Notes under the pieces: generated by a model
The model's database searches: none
Seen by the model: only the letters and a program-made list of their open reading frames with translations
Told to the model about the DNA's origin: nothing
NCBI RefSeq assembly: GCF_017115025.1
Contig: NZ_JABXKM010000088.1
Location: 1-62,351, forward strand
Reading direction: 5' to 3'
Source of the DNA: Nostoc sp. NOS(2021)
GTDB taxonomy: Bacteria; Cyanobacteriota; Cyanobacteriia; Cyanobacteriales; Nostocaceae
Length of the DNA stretch: 62,351 nucleotides
In this document: positions 1 through 8,436 of the stretch, one piece after another
Numbering within the stretch: the first letter of the stretch is position 1
Layout: the number at the start of each line of letters is the position of its first letter
Made by a program: the position numbers and the translations under genes

Positions 1-256
1 TCTTGTACCTTACTCAAGCGAGAACCGCTATACCATCTCAATTAACCAGACAAGTAGCTCAGAGCAACTGGTTAAAGGTAGGCAAACTTCCCCCACAGTG
101 TACTAGGTACATTTGTCAGCGTTATTATCTGAATAATGGAGGCAATTGCTGCATTTCAATTTATTGCAAAAATTAACTGGTTATTCCCGATTTTGATAAA
201 TTATAATGGTTGTGTTTTTGGTGACAATATACCTTTGAATTAGGGGATTTTACCAC

Positions 257-382
257 ATGAAATTTGCTGTTCAGGTTCGCACAAAAACTTATTTTGTCTA
301 CCAGCGTAGTAATGCTTAAAATAATGCGGACATTGCCAACAAGTACTTCAACAAATTTATCAACAAAACTTTGTCTCTATAA
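257..382 (+). pseudogene. Small gene broken by an in-frame stop
   Basis: An ATG at 257 opens a 20-codon frame that ends at a TAA (317-319). The same frame then continues without interruption for another 20 codons to a second TAA at 380-382. The conceptual product is about 41 residues, rich in Lys, Asn, Phe and Tyr, beginning MKFAVQVRTK. It lies 50 bases upstream of the amidase on the same strand. The pattern suits a small gene with one nonsense change, but it is too short to recognise a family. It could equally be a real 20-residue peptide or chance. Confidence 0.3.
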
Positions 383-432
383 TTGAAAGAGATTGGAACT
401 AGTGTAAAAATAAGTAAATTGAGGATGAAATC

Positions 433-1374
433 ATGAAATTTGGAATTGATAGCGGGCATAATTGTCCACCAGACACAGGAGCCAACGGGATTAAATTTGA
501 GGATAATTTAACTCTAGATGTCGGTAATAGAGTTATAGCCAAGTTAAGGGCTTTGGGAAACGAAGTCGTAGTATGTAGACCAAGTAGTGCTCGTACAGTA
601 ACTGAATCGCTTTCAAAAAGATGTTCTACAGCTAATGGGAGTAAAGTAGATATTTACGTCTCGATTCATTTTAACTGCTTTAACGGACAAGCTAACGGCA
701 CAGAAGTATATGCGAATAGCGATACTGGGAGAAAAATCGCTAAACCTGTACTAGATGAAATCATCAAGTTAGGATTTTTTAATCGCGGCGTTAAGAGTGG
801 TTCCCACTTGTATGTTCTGAAAAACACAGATATGCCTGCGATTCTGGTAGAAGGTTGCTTTGTCGATTCGGCAAAAGATATGAATCTTTATAATCCAGAA
901 GCAATAGCTAATGCGATCGTCAAAGGCTTAACTGGTAAAGTGCCAAGTGTTCCTGTTAACCCCGTACCAGATGAAGAGGAGAATGTAGATACCACTATTC
1001 TCAGACTGCAAAAAGCCTTAAATAGACTCAAAATAACTGATAAAAATGGTAAGCCATTAGTGGAAGATGGCTTCACCGGAGATAACACCAAATCTGCTGT
1101 AGGAAAATTTCAGACTATTGTCGCGGTTCAGGCGACTGGAATTGCTGATGATGCTACATGGAATGCCATAAATCTAATTTTGGCAAAACGAATTATCAGA
1201 CCAAACCATGCTGGTGGTGCAGTTGTCAGATACTTGCAATACCGTTTAGGTGTTGATAATGATGGCGTATACGGGCCGCAAACAGAGGTTGCAATTAAGA
1301 ACTTTCAAAAGCAAAATGCTTTAGATGCCGATGGGATTGTCGGGCCTACTAACTGGCAGAAATTAATTGGTTAG
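433..1374 (+). CDS. N-acetylmuramoyl-L-alanine amidase (Amidase_3) with two peptidoglycan-binding repeats
   Basis: The enzyme cleaves the amide bond between N-acetylmuramic acid and the stem peptide of peptidoglycan. Residues 1-165 form a zinc-dependent Amidase_3 domain. The metal ligands are visible as His in DSGHN (about residue 9), Glu in KFEDNL and His in VSIHFN; the catalytic Glu is in ILVEGCF. After a Pro-rich linker (170-185) come two PG_binding_1 domains, at about 190-250 and 258-313, the second containing the typical DGVYGPQT and DGIVGP motifs. No signal peptide is visible, so export by lysis or a non-classical route is possible. The start has a GAGG Shine-Dalgarno about 9 bases upstream. 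It could serve septum splitting, sporulation-like cell wall work, or a phage-like lysin function. Confidence 0.9.
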   Translation: MKFGIDSGHNCPPDTGANGIKFEDNLTLDVGNRVIAKLRALGNEVVVCRPSSARTVTESLSKRCSTANGSKVDIYVSIHFNCFNGQANGTEVYANSDTGRKIAKPVLDEIIKLGFFNRGVKSGSHLYVLKNTDMPAILVEGCFVDSAKDMNLYNPEAIANAIVKGLTGKVPSVPVNPVPDEEENVDTTILRLQKALNRLKITDKNGKPLVEDGFTGDNTKSAVGKFQTIVAVQATGIADDATWNAINLILAKRIIRPNHAGGAVVRYLQYRLGVDNDGVYGPQTEVAIKNFQKQNALDADGIVGPTNWQKLIG

Positions 1375-1835
1375 GTTGATAGAGAATTGCTCATCTGGAT
1401 TATAAAACTATAGCGATCGCAGATGTAAATTTCTGCATCCTATAGCTATTTTTCAGATAGGGGGCCAACTGCACCAAGCAAAAAGCTCCCTCCCAGCATC
1501 TACATCTTGATGGTCAAAATTGCTCAAAAAAAATTTGATATTGACCTAAATAATTAAAACAAATAAGCAGGGCGTAGGAAGTCACCTATGCTGCTCACAG
1601 GAATATGTTCAGCTTAACCAGGTTGGCGTTTGATAAGTATCAATCGCACTTGGTCACAAGTAATTTCCTATCGCTCTGGTGCATTTTTGGCGGTGAAGTT
1701 TCGCCAAAAGTATAAAAGTAAAGGGCTTTTCAAGCCTATAACAATTGTTACTACTTAGTTGTATAAGTGGACACAATTTTTCTGGGTTTCAAATTTATTT
1801 CCGATGTCATCAAATTATTTGATACCTGAAATTCA
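1375..1835. other. Intergenic region with no gene seen
   Basis: About 460 bases between the convergent amidase and channel genes. It holds the hairpin at 1408-1445 and one HIP1 octamer. No convincing open frame, RNA gene or repeat was recognised in the rest. Confidence 0.5.
1408..1445 (+). terminator. Candidate terminator after the amidase
   Basis: CTATAG (1408-1413) pairs with CTATAG (1440-1445), and inside it GCAGA (1419-1423) pairs with TCTGC (1432-1436). The stem is followed by CTATTTTTC. It lies 33 bases after the amidase stop. The stem is interrupted, so strength is uncertain. Confidence 0.4.
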
Positions 1836-3485
1836 TCATCCTAGTGTGTAGATATAAGCTAGTCTTAACCGCCGTACCATCTCTCGACGCACCTCATTTT
1901 GGATGCGGTTTCCACGCCGCCAGTGTTCTAACTGAATATTATCAACGTAGAACCTCACAGAAAATTGCATACCAGAGCCTTGGATATCAGTTAGCTGAAC
2001 TTGTGGTTCTTTCCAGGCAGTATTAGACTCTTTAAAACTATCATGTAGCCATTCAACAAATTTTAATGAGTAGTCATCTAATCTGGTTTCATCTACTCCT
2101 GGATTTGAGATTTTCTGAAATAATTTATTCAGTTTAATTTTCAAAAGTTCAATTTTTTGCTCCCATTCGTCTGGTAAAAGATGTTGGTCTTCAAGCACTA
2201 AATCAGGATCTTTTAACCAAGTTTTATACCATTGGCGAATCAAGCTAATCAGAGTTGGTTTCTCAGTTTGCTCTTGTTCTTCTAGCCGCGATCGCAGACG
2301 TTTACCCTTACGTTCTGTGATGACTACCAGCCCCACAATGTTCAATATTTCTAGATAGTTTTTCTGGAGAATTTTCAGTTCTTCTGAATTCAATCCACCC
2401 TTTTCTAGCTTCTTAATTTCTCTAATAAAATCTTCAAATGCTTGTTCAACTTTTTGCATTTGGCTGTTCACATCTTTTTCAACTAATAAACGCAACCGTC
2501 CAGCTTCTTTTTTTGACAGTTTATCACCCTGTGCTTCTCTCAATGCCGCAAAACTGTCCAAATACTGAATTTTTTCATCAATATCACCCAATGTGTCTGG
2601 ATGTCCGACGATAATTTGTTGCAGAATGTTTGTTGCTACAACGGCATCAGCATCAACTCTAACTGATACTTGAATTGTATAAGCGTAGTGAGTTGTAGGA
2701 CGACTGAGATTGACTATATTTTGACCTCCCAAAGTCGTGTTTGGTGTATACACCTCACAATGCTCGTTAATCAGATATAGTTTGGTTACTCGAATGCCAA
2801 TGTGTTTGATAATTGCAATTGAACCATCTGGCATGGAGATGACATCTCCAAATCTAAAGGGTGTATCAACTAACAAAACCAACCCGCTGAAAAAATCACT
2901 TAAAATATCTTTTACTGCCAATCCCAACACTAGAGTAATGCTACCTATTGCTAACCCGATTCCTGTTAAATCAACCCCAAGGGTGCTGAAAAACAGGGAT
3001 ATTCCAATTAGGTAAGTAATGACTGGGATAAAATTTTGCAGGAGTGGAATTAATACGTCATCCCAGACAACCTCAGTTTTCCGGGCGTAGTCTTTTAAGT
3101 AGTAGACTGCTACTTCTGTAAACAATAAAGTGATGCCGTAAGTGAAAGTAGCAATTAGGAAAGCCGTGAGTCCTCGATCAATCCAATTAATAATTACCCC
3201 TGATCCTAGTTGAGTCAGCGAGAGTTTTAGACTGGCAAGGATAAAAATAGCGATCGCAGGGATTTGTAAGATACCAAGGATGAACAGGGCTGTATCTTTT
3301 TCTGTGCGGCGAAGAAACGATCGCAGTAGATAGAACAGTAATATGTAGAGTATGAAAACAACAACTATGGATGCGCCGAATGTATAGAAGAAAGAGCTAA
3401 TTTGTGCGCTCGTTGGGAAAGTCGAAGGTGGTGGTACTACGGGAACTTTTGATGCAGATTCACCCAAAATAATTAAGATATTCAT
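1836..3485 (-). CDS. MscS-family mechanosensitive ion channel
   Basis: A membrane channel that opens under membrane tension to release solutes during hypo-osmotic shock. The N-terminal 170 residues hold several hydrophobic helices (about 30-55, 65-90, 100-125, 145-165). The pore-lining helix and MscS beta domain lie at about 165-290, with GLAVKDILSDFFSGL and the downstream DTPFRFGDVI motif typical of the family. The C-terminal 250 residues are an unusually long charged, probably coiled-coil extension with many Lys, Glu and Leu, not seen in minimal MscS (about 290 residues). It ends in a segment that looks like the usual MscS C-terminal alpha/beta domain (VRFYVDNIQ), so the long charged part is probably an insertion. 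The gene is monocistronic. Confidence 0.88.
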   Translation of the reverse strand: MNILIILGESASKVPVVPPPSTFPTSAQISSFFYTFGASIVVVFILYILLFYLLRSFLRRTEKDTALFILGILQIPAIAIFILASLKLSLTQLGSGVIINWIDRGLTAFLIATFTYGITLLFTEVAVYYLKDYARKTEVVWDDVLIPLLQNFIPVITYLIGISLFFSTLGVDLTGIGLAIGSITLVLGLAVKDILSDFFSGLVLLVDTPFRFGDVISMPDGSIAIIKHIGIRVTKLYLINEHCEVYTPNTTLGGQNIVNLSRPTTHYAYTIQVSVRVDADAVVATNILQQIIVGHPDTLGDIDEKIQYLDSFAALREAQGDKLSKKEAGRLRLLVEKDVNSQMQKVEQAFEDFIREIKKLEKGGLNSEELKILQKNYLEILNIVGLVVITERKGKRLRSRLEEQEQTEKPTLISLIRQWYKTWLKDPDLVLEDQHLLPDEWEQKIELLKIKLNKLFQKISNPGVDETRLDDYSLKFVEWLHDSFKESNTAWKEPQVQLTDIQGSGMQFSVRFYVDNIQLEHWRRGNRIQNEVRREMVRRLRLAYIYTLG

Positions 3486-3713
3486 TTGTGAGCAGAAAGC
3501 GGAAGTAATTTAACGGTTGTATTGTCAAAACCTATTGAGAGTATCAAAATATCTCTATAAATAGATTACAATTATTTCATATAATGACAAATTGTCAAGC
3601 TATTAACACTTTGTGTTCTAAATTTGAGGCGATCGCGTTAATTTTTCGTGTGAATTGTATTGTCTGTATTTTGCCCAAGTAAACTTCGGTGCAGAAGAAA
3701 AGCGTACTTGCAA

Positions 3714-4859
3714 TTAAGGTTGATTGACATTATCCTTGAGCGCCCGCCGAGCTAACTTTACGTAAGTTTTCACAGTAGCGTAGGGCATCTCTAAATCTTG
3801 GGATATAACCTGCAATGATTCTCCCATCTCCCGGCGTGCTAAGATAGTTGCCCAAGTAGAAGCAATTTTATCAGTGCGATCGCCTCCTGTGCGTTTTCGC
3901 TGTGCAGTGAATAGCGCTGTCAATTCATCAATGCGTTCTCCCAGCAGATTTGTTAGCACCTGAGTGGGTAAGCTTACCTCTGGTTCCACCCAATCTAAGC
4001 GAGTTTGTCCCAATCCAAAAGTAGTTTTGTGTCCCGTACCGCAGTAGGGAGCGAGTCGAGCCAAAGCATAAAACAACCGGGTAAACTCAGAGTTAGCCAA
4101 AGCTGCTTTACTCAAACCACAAGACATTGCCCCTGTGAACCCAGTCACCGAACCCCGCTTGCCAGCTGCTACCTTCACCGATTCCAAGCGATGCTGATGG
4201 ATAATTACCCCTTCATCTATCCAGTCAAGAAAAGGTTCTTGTTCGATTGGGATTCCCGAAAAGTCATTCCAGCGACGCAGGTAGCTGTGAAAGAGATTAA
4301 CTGGCACCGGGAGGGGAAAATGATGACCTTTGCGGCGAAAGCTGGTAGGCGAGACAAAGCTGAAATTGATGTTAGAGGGTTTCTCTGGTAGTAACTGCAA
4401 TAGTTGCGCGTAGGTAGCGGGTGAATGGGCGATACTCACCTGTTTTATTTGCAGGGGAGCATCTCTTAAGTCCAAGGTTTGGGGCAATTGGGCTAACCAT
4501 TGTTTGAGAAACTGCACCACTCTTGGAGACAAAGCATTGATGTGCCAACGGTAAATTTGCTTGGCTTCCAGTTGCAGTTGTCTACCACTGGCGAGGAGTT
4601 GACCTGACAGCGCCGAAATATTGAAGGGCTTTTCCGACTCCCCATCGTGCAGATATGCAGAAAGTTCTGGGTCAAATTGCCGTACTTGGTCAAGAAACCA
4701 GGCATGGAGTCCAATCGTGTACTGCGAGTATAGGGAAGTGGAAGTGGTTGGTTCAAGGTCAAACACCAATCCCACTAGTTCGGTGTCATCTGCCCATGTG
4801 GGAAGAGACTTTGACTGTGGCTCGGCTTTGCGCCTAGTAGATATAGCTGCTTTTGGCAT
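3714..4859 (-). CDS. cas6: Cas6-family CRISPR RNA endoribonuclease with C-terminal helix-turn-helix-like tail
   Basis: Cas6 cuts precursor CRISPR RNA inside the repeat to make crRNA. The protein has a RAMP-type ferredoxin-like body with the glycine-rich region GSVTGFTGAMSCGL (about 240) and GTGHKTTFGLGQ (about 277) characteristic of the Cas6 C-terminal half. The final 75 residues are unusual: they look like a helix-turn-helix (EMGESLQVISQDLEMPYATVK) and might bind DNA or RNA. It lies downstream of the type III effector genes on the same strand, separated by four repeat-like hairpins, which fits a role in making guides for that complex. Length (381) is longer than a typical Cas6 because of the tail. 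Confidence 0.85.
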   Translation of the reverse strand: MPKAAISTRRKAEPQSKSLPTWADDTELVGLVFDLEPTTSTSLYSQYTIGLHAWFLDQVRQFDPELSAYLHDGESEKPFNISALSGQLLASGRQLQLEAKQIYRWHINALSPRVVQFLKQWLAQLPQTLDLRDAPLQIKQVSIAHSPATYAQLLQLLPEKPSNINFSFVSPTSFRRKGHHFPLPVPVNLFHSYLRRWNDFSGIPIEQEPFLDWIDEGVIIHQHRLESVKVAAGKRGSVTGFTGAMSCGLSKAALANSEFTRLFYALARLAPYCGTGHKTTFGLGQTRLDWVEPEVSLPTQVLTNLLGERIDELTALFTAQRKRTGGDRTDKIASTWATILARREMGESLQVISQDLEMPYATVKTYVKLARRALKDNVNQP

Positions 4860-4899
4860 CGCGGAATGTTATGCAAATGATTGTTGAATATTTTACTCA

Positions 4900-5180
4900 A
4901 TTTCCATCCCCTTGGGGGGAAAGAGTTTAACACCTGTCCTGAGAGTTAAGAGAAGGAAAAGGCGATCGCAGTTTCTTCTTTACCTATATATATCTTCAGT
5001 AACAAGCTAAGTTTTCGTTTTAGTCCCCTTGCGGGGAAGAGAGATGAGAGGATTGAATAATTCAATTATCTAGCATCTCACGGATTAATGTTTCCGTCTC
5101 CTAATGGAGTCACCCTGGTAACAGTACTTGACTGTTAGTCAGCATATGACGGTTATTCGTTTCCGTCCCCTGGCGGGGAA
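4900..5180. CRISPR. Decayed CRISPR-like repeat cluster (four degenerate repeats)
   Basis: Four 22-base motifs begin at 4900, 5017, 5090 and 5159. The last reads GTTTCCGTCCCCTGGCGGGG plus AA, and each keeps a 4-bp dyad: CCCC/GGGG in three copies and CTCC/GGAG in the third. Spacings are 117, 73 and 69 bases; the shorter two suit one repeat plus one spacer. The motif resembles the GC-rich hairpin repeats of cyanobacterial type III loci. The flanks of the core differ between copies, so this is a remnant, not an active array. It sits directly between cas6 and the HEPN-like gene. Confidence 0.5.
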
Positions 5181-5189
5181 TTTTACAAG

Positions 5190-5585
5190 TTAGCTACCTA
5201 ATACTTGCTTGATTTTTTGGAGGTTTTGAAAGGATTGAGTAACTGTAAATTTATTTTGAGTGTAATACAGTTTTGCATTGGTAGTTATATCTTGTAGATA
5301 TCTAGCTTTACGGCTTTCACGCTCTAATTCTATATAAGCGTTACGTAAACTCTTGTTACCTAGTTGATTTGCTAATTCTCTTACGTAATCCTTACGAGAG
5401 TCATGGCGAGATGGGCATGGATATTCTTGCTCAATATTACATCCTGTCATACAGGCATAGTATTCTACCCAGTGCAGTGCTGTGTAAAAGCATATAGTGA
5501 TAGCCCAATCTGGATAAGTTTTTTCAAGGCTACGTGCTGCTTGTTCATTGCTTCTAGCTTGCTCAAGGTAGTAGTCACAAGTCAT
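5190..5585 (-). CDS. HEPN-like small protein
   Basis: A 131-residue helical protein. The pattern of an Ala-rich first helix (SNEQAARSL), then WAITICFYTALHWVEYY, then a conserved His/Arg cluster (RHDSRKDYV) and a final ARYLQD helix matches a widespread bacterial HEPN-like family. HEPN proteins are often RNases or their partners in toxin-antitoxin and CRISPR systems, but the canonical R-x4-6-H motif is not clear, so RNase activity is not shown. It is the last gene before the repeat remnants and cas6 and follows the 159-residue gene by 25 bases. Function in CRISPR defence is inferred from position only. Confidence 0.65.
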   Translation of the reverse strand: MTCDYYLEQARSNEQAARSLEKTYPDWAITICFYTALHWVEYYACMTGCNIEQEYPCPSRHDSRKDYVRELANQLGNKSLRNAYIELERESRKARYLQDITTNAKLYYTQNKFTVTQSFQNLQKIKQVLGS

Positions 5586-5610
5586 TTTTGTGTAAAAAAT
5601 TTAGAGGTAA

Positions 5611-6090
5611 TTAACCCACCACTAAGTTAAGATGGGAGCTTGAAATTTGTCGCCCCGTTAGAGTTTGTTTATTGTCAGAATTATCAATTACTCTAGAACC
5701 CTCTCGAAGTTTGGAAAACCTATTGACTGGTTCCGCATGGAAATACCATTTTTCTCCAGAATCATCCCGTAACTTCCATTCACAGTCAATTACTAAATTT
5801 TGCACAATCTCCCAGAGTTCATGTGATAACTCAGTTTCGGATTGCAACTCTAGTTCAAAATCAATCCAATGGATATCTGGAAATCTTAGAGCTATAGCCC
5901 TTACCTTGTTGACATTAGCTACTTCAGTCAATTTTTGTACTAATTGTTTTACTCTAGGAATTGCATCAAAACTTGGTAATTCCTCCGTTTTAGTTAATAC
6001 TATAAAACATTCATCAAAGTGACTCCAAGAAGTATCTGTCTTGTCTATATAATCCCAATGTTTTTTTGTGAAATTTACGTTTGAAATCAT
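5611..6090 (-). CDS. Hypothetical protein of the type III island
   Basis: A 159-residue acidic protein that I do not recognise. It has no signal peptide or membrane segment. Sequence features are alternating hydrophobic strands (FDECFIVLTK, WIDFELELQ), a Trp-rich part (ELWEIVQ, ECEWKLRD-like, GEKWYFH) and a polar C-terminal tail with SSSHLN. The start ATG overlaps the stop of the preceding 74-residue gene by four bases (ATGA), so the two are translationally coupled and probably act together. It shares strand with the effector operon and cas6. Confidence 0.6.
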   Translation of the reverse strand: MISNVNFTKKHWDYIDKTDTSWSHFDECFIVLTKTEELPSFDAIPRVKQLVQKLTEVANVNKVRAIALRFPDIHWIDFELELQSETELSHELWEIVQNLVIDCEWKLRDDSGEKWYFHAEPVNRFSKLREGSRVIDNSDNKQTLTGRQISSSHLNLVVG

Positions 6091-6311
6091 TCTTTTTCCC
6101 TTAAAAATTCATTTAGATGGTCTCTCAAGAAGGTAGCTTGTTGTCGACTAAATGCAAAGTTACCTATCAAATTTGCTGCTGATGCTGACTCTTGGTTATT
6201 AGTAAATGGACTATCTGAAAGTATTCCTGCTATTAAAATACCATCTTCACTATCAAGTGCTACCTTTATACCTGTAACTAAGTATACTTTTTCTTCTCTT
6301 TGCTCGCTCAT
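6087..6311 (-). CDS. Small hypothetical protein coupled to the next gene
   Basis: A 74-residue protein with an N-terminal strand-rich part (KVYLVTGIKVAL) and a C-terminal helical part containing FSRQQATFLRDHLNEFL. It was not recognised. An AGAGC-type ribosome site lies just upstream, and its stop overlaps the ATG of the following 159-residue gene. The pairing with that gene and the location between the type III operon and cas6 suggest an accessory pair, but no function can be assigned. Confidence 0.55.
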   Translation of the reverse strand: MSEQREEKVYLVTGIKVALDSEDGILIAGILSDSPFTNNQESASAANLIGNFAFSRQQATFLRDHLNEFLREKE

Positions 6312-6464
6312 GATTTGCTCTTTTACCGGATTTTCCTTTTGTATGTGAAAAAAAGGGGAGCAAAAATACAGCCACTAGGCAATCATTTTCGCAATCCCCC
6401 TTTATTTTAGATTAGCTTTTACATTAGATGGAGCTTATCCACAAGTTAGCTCGTAGACTACATC

Positions 6465-6638
6465 TCAAAAGGTATAATTTTTTACGTTTGAGTAGCTAAT
6501 CTCTTCATATCTGATTTGGAATTCCGTGAAAGAATAATACTTTTTTTGGAAAGTATAGTTCTTTTGGGAAATGGAGATTTCGTCCATACAGATTAACAGG
6601 CTAGTACTGTGAAGGTTAACCTTCTTTGATTCATTCAT
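6465..6638 (-). CDS. Candidate 57-residue protein with an internal duplicated motif
   Basis: The ATG at 6638 is preceded by a good AAGGAG (complement of 6649-6654) ten bases upstream, which favours this start over a longer frame opening at 6668. The product is rich in Tyr, Phe, Ser and Ile. It contains two related stretches, EISISQKNYTF and EISYSNVKNYTF. Their codons differ mainly at synonymous positions, which supports real coding. No known family was recognised. It lies between the OB-fold-like gene and the 74-residue gene, on the same strand. Confidence 0.45.
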   Translation of the reverse strand: MNESKKVNLHSTSLLICMDEISISQKNYTFQKKYYSFTEFQIRYEEISYSNVKNYTF

Positions 6639-6725
6639 AATGAATAAACTCCTTATGTTAGTTACCATACTGAGTGTAGCATTATTAACTCACTAAACAA
6701 GATAAGAAAAAATTATAGGTTTTTT

Positions 6726-7367
6726 TTAAGTTAAACATTTTACACTTTTAATACTCCCATCTTCCTTGAGAGAAACGATTTTTACTTTAACCGTCTGTCC
6801 TTCCTGAAGCAAACTAGCTTTCTTGGGTTCCTTTTCGGTAAGTTTAATTGCTCCCAGAATCTCATAGGTGACTTTGTTACCATTAATTTTAGTGACTGTT
6901 GCCTCTAATATCTGGTCAACTTTGAAGTCTTGGGATTTAGCAACTTTGCTAATTGCTGCTTGGCGGGGTGACTCTACAGCAGCTGCATTGGGAGTAGAAA
7001 TTTCTCCAATTGGCCCTGCGTCTTTGTAGTAACGCATCAAGCGAGATACCCAGCCTAATATTTGCAATATCGTATAAGCATCTTCAATACCTTTGAGATA
7101 ATCACTACAAGCTTTATCAATACTGCGGTAATAATCTGTGGTTCTACCACTGTGTCCAATTTGTCTACCATTACTAACTAGGGTTTTCAGATACTTGAAA
7201 AACCTGGAAGTAGTATCTGGTTGGTGAATGGATGCACGGAGGTAAGCAACCGTTTTACCTAACTCGTTAACATCTGTATTTTCTTTTACCAGGGTTTGAG
7301 CGATCGCATGGGCAATTTCCCACTGTGCATCTGTCAGAGATTCTGAAGAAATTTCAACTATAGTCAT
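6726..7367 (-). CDS. Type III-associated protein with helical N-terminus and OB-fold-like C-terminus
   Basis: A 213-residue protein. Residues 1-110 are predicted helical and Arg/Tyr-rich (RFFKYLKTLV, DYYRSID, VSRLMRYYKD), reminiscent in character of type III small subunits. After an Ala-rich linker, residues 145-213 look like an S1/TRAM-type OB fold (ILEATVTKINGN, EGQTVKVKIVSLKEDG), a common RNA-binding fold. Its start is two bases after the stop of the adjacent RAMP gene, so it is part of the operon. A role in binding crRNA or target RNA is inferred from fold and context. I do not recognise a named Cas family. Confidence 0.65.
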   Translation of the reverse strand: MTIVEISSESLTDAQWEIAHAIAQTLVKENTDVNELGKTVAYLRASIHQPDTTSRFFKYLKTLVSNGRQIGHSGRTTDYYRSIDKACSDYLKGIEDAYTILQILGWVSRLMRYYKDAGPIGEISTPNAAAVESPRQAAISKVAKSQDFKVDQILEATVTKINGNKVTYEILGAIKLTEKEPKKASLLQEGQTVKVKIVSLKEDGSIKSVKCLT

Positions 7368-7369
7368 AA

Positions 7370-8434
7370 TTAGTACATTCCAGATGGGGGTTCGCGATCG
7401 CTTGGATAGCGCAGCACTGCTGTAAGTTCGTCTAGTTGGGGTTGCTGAATCAGGCGCGAGTAAGCCGCTTGGATTTGTGTTTGCATAAACTGTTGCAAAG
7501 CATCTCCGATTAACTCATCAGATTCATTGAGTTTGTATGCAGAATATCGCTTTTGCAGACTTTGCGATCGCGCAATTTTATCTATAGTTACTGTCATCGT
7601 TCCCATCCCAATCGGTTTACCGCCACCTACTTTTAAAGCGATGGGACATTTAGAATCTTGTCCTAAGACAATCAACAAAGTTCCTAACTCTTCTGGTAGC
7701 AAATTCTTGAAGTTTAATTGAGTTTTGAAGATGTATTGTCTTCCCGCTTGCTGTACAGGAATACCAGAATTTTGCCCTTTATCAATTGCTCTAATAGTGT
7801 GGTAGTAAAATTTACGTCCTGCAACTCTACCTTGAATAAAGTATGCACTACGTTCATCTGGACGGGGACGATACAACGAAGGCATAAATCCTGTGGAAAA
7901 GCCCATACTTTCACATTTTGCTTCGTTGAAATCAAGCAATCCCTGCCAATCTAATGCACCAAATACCCGACTAGCTGGACAAAGTTGTTCTTTATTACGG
8001 CAAGGTAGCCGCCCGTCGGGAATCTGACTCCTATACTTATTAGTAATTACTGCCAAAGTGCTGTTAGTAATTGCTTCATATACAGACCTAATGCACCCTT
8101 TGAGAGAACTGCCACCAATTGAGAGTTTTTGGTCAACACCCTGTACCATCGTTTTGATTAAGGGAATGCGATCGCTGCCAATATCGCTACCCATGACAAC
8201 TACTCCGGTGGAGACGTGGAGGGATGTCTGCACTTTTAGGGTAAGATAGAGGGTGCCATGTAGGCGATCGCTAAAATATTTGTGATGTCCAGCAGGACGC
8301 TGTAAGTTAGGGCGTTCTTTGGGAAAAGATACAAACTCATAAGGTTTCGGTGCAAGTTCAGGCGATGAACCTCCACCGCTAGAACGGTTAGGTCTACTTG
8401 GTGGCTGAGGTCTTTGAGGACGGTTACTAGTCAT
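7370..8434 (-). CDS. Type III RAMP subunit (Cas7-like), 354 residues
   Basis: A backbone-type RAMP protein of the crRNA complex. A disordered Pro/Ser/Arg-rich leader of about 45 residues precedes the first beta strand. The signature GSSLKG lies near residue 108 and a glycine-rich loop, GGGKPIGMG, near 290. Asp88 in GSDRIPLIK falls where the target-cleaving Asp sits in Csm3-type Cas7 proteins. CRNKEQLC may bind metal. The gene lies two bases downstream of the Csx19-like gene. Which backbone position it fills cannot be told from sequence alone. Confidence 0.82.
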   Translation of the reverse strand: MTSNRPQRPQPPSRPNRSSGGGSSPELAPKPYEFVSFPKERPNLQRPAGHHKYFSDRLHGTLYLTLKVQTSLHVSTGVVVMGSDIGSDRIPLIKTMVQGVDQKLSIGGSSLKGCIRSVYEAITNSTLAVITNKYRSQIPDGRLPCRNKEQLCPASRVFGALDWQGLLDFNEAKCESMGFSTGFMPSLYRPRPDERSAYFIQGRVAGRKFYYHTIRAIDKGQNSGIPVQQAGRQYIFKTQLNFKNLLPEELGTLLIVLGQDSKCPIALKVGGGKPIGMGTMTVTIDKIARSQSLQKRYSAYKLNESDELIGDALQQFMQTQIQAAYSRLIQQPQLDELTAVLRYPSDREPPSGMY

Positions 8435-8436
8435 AT

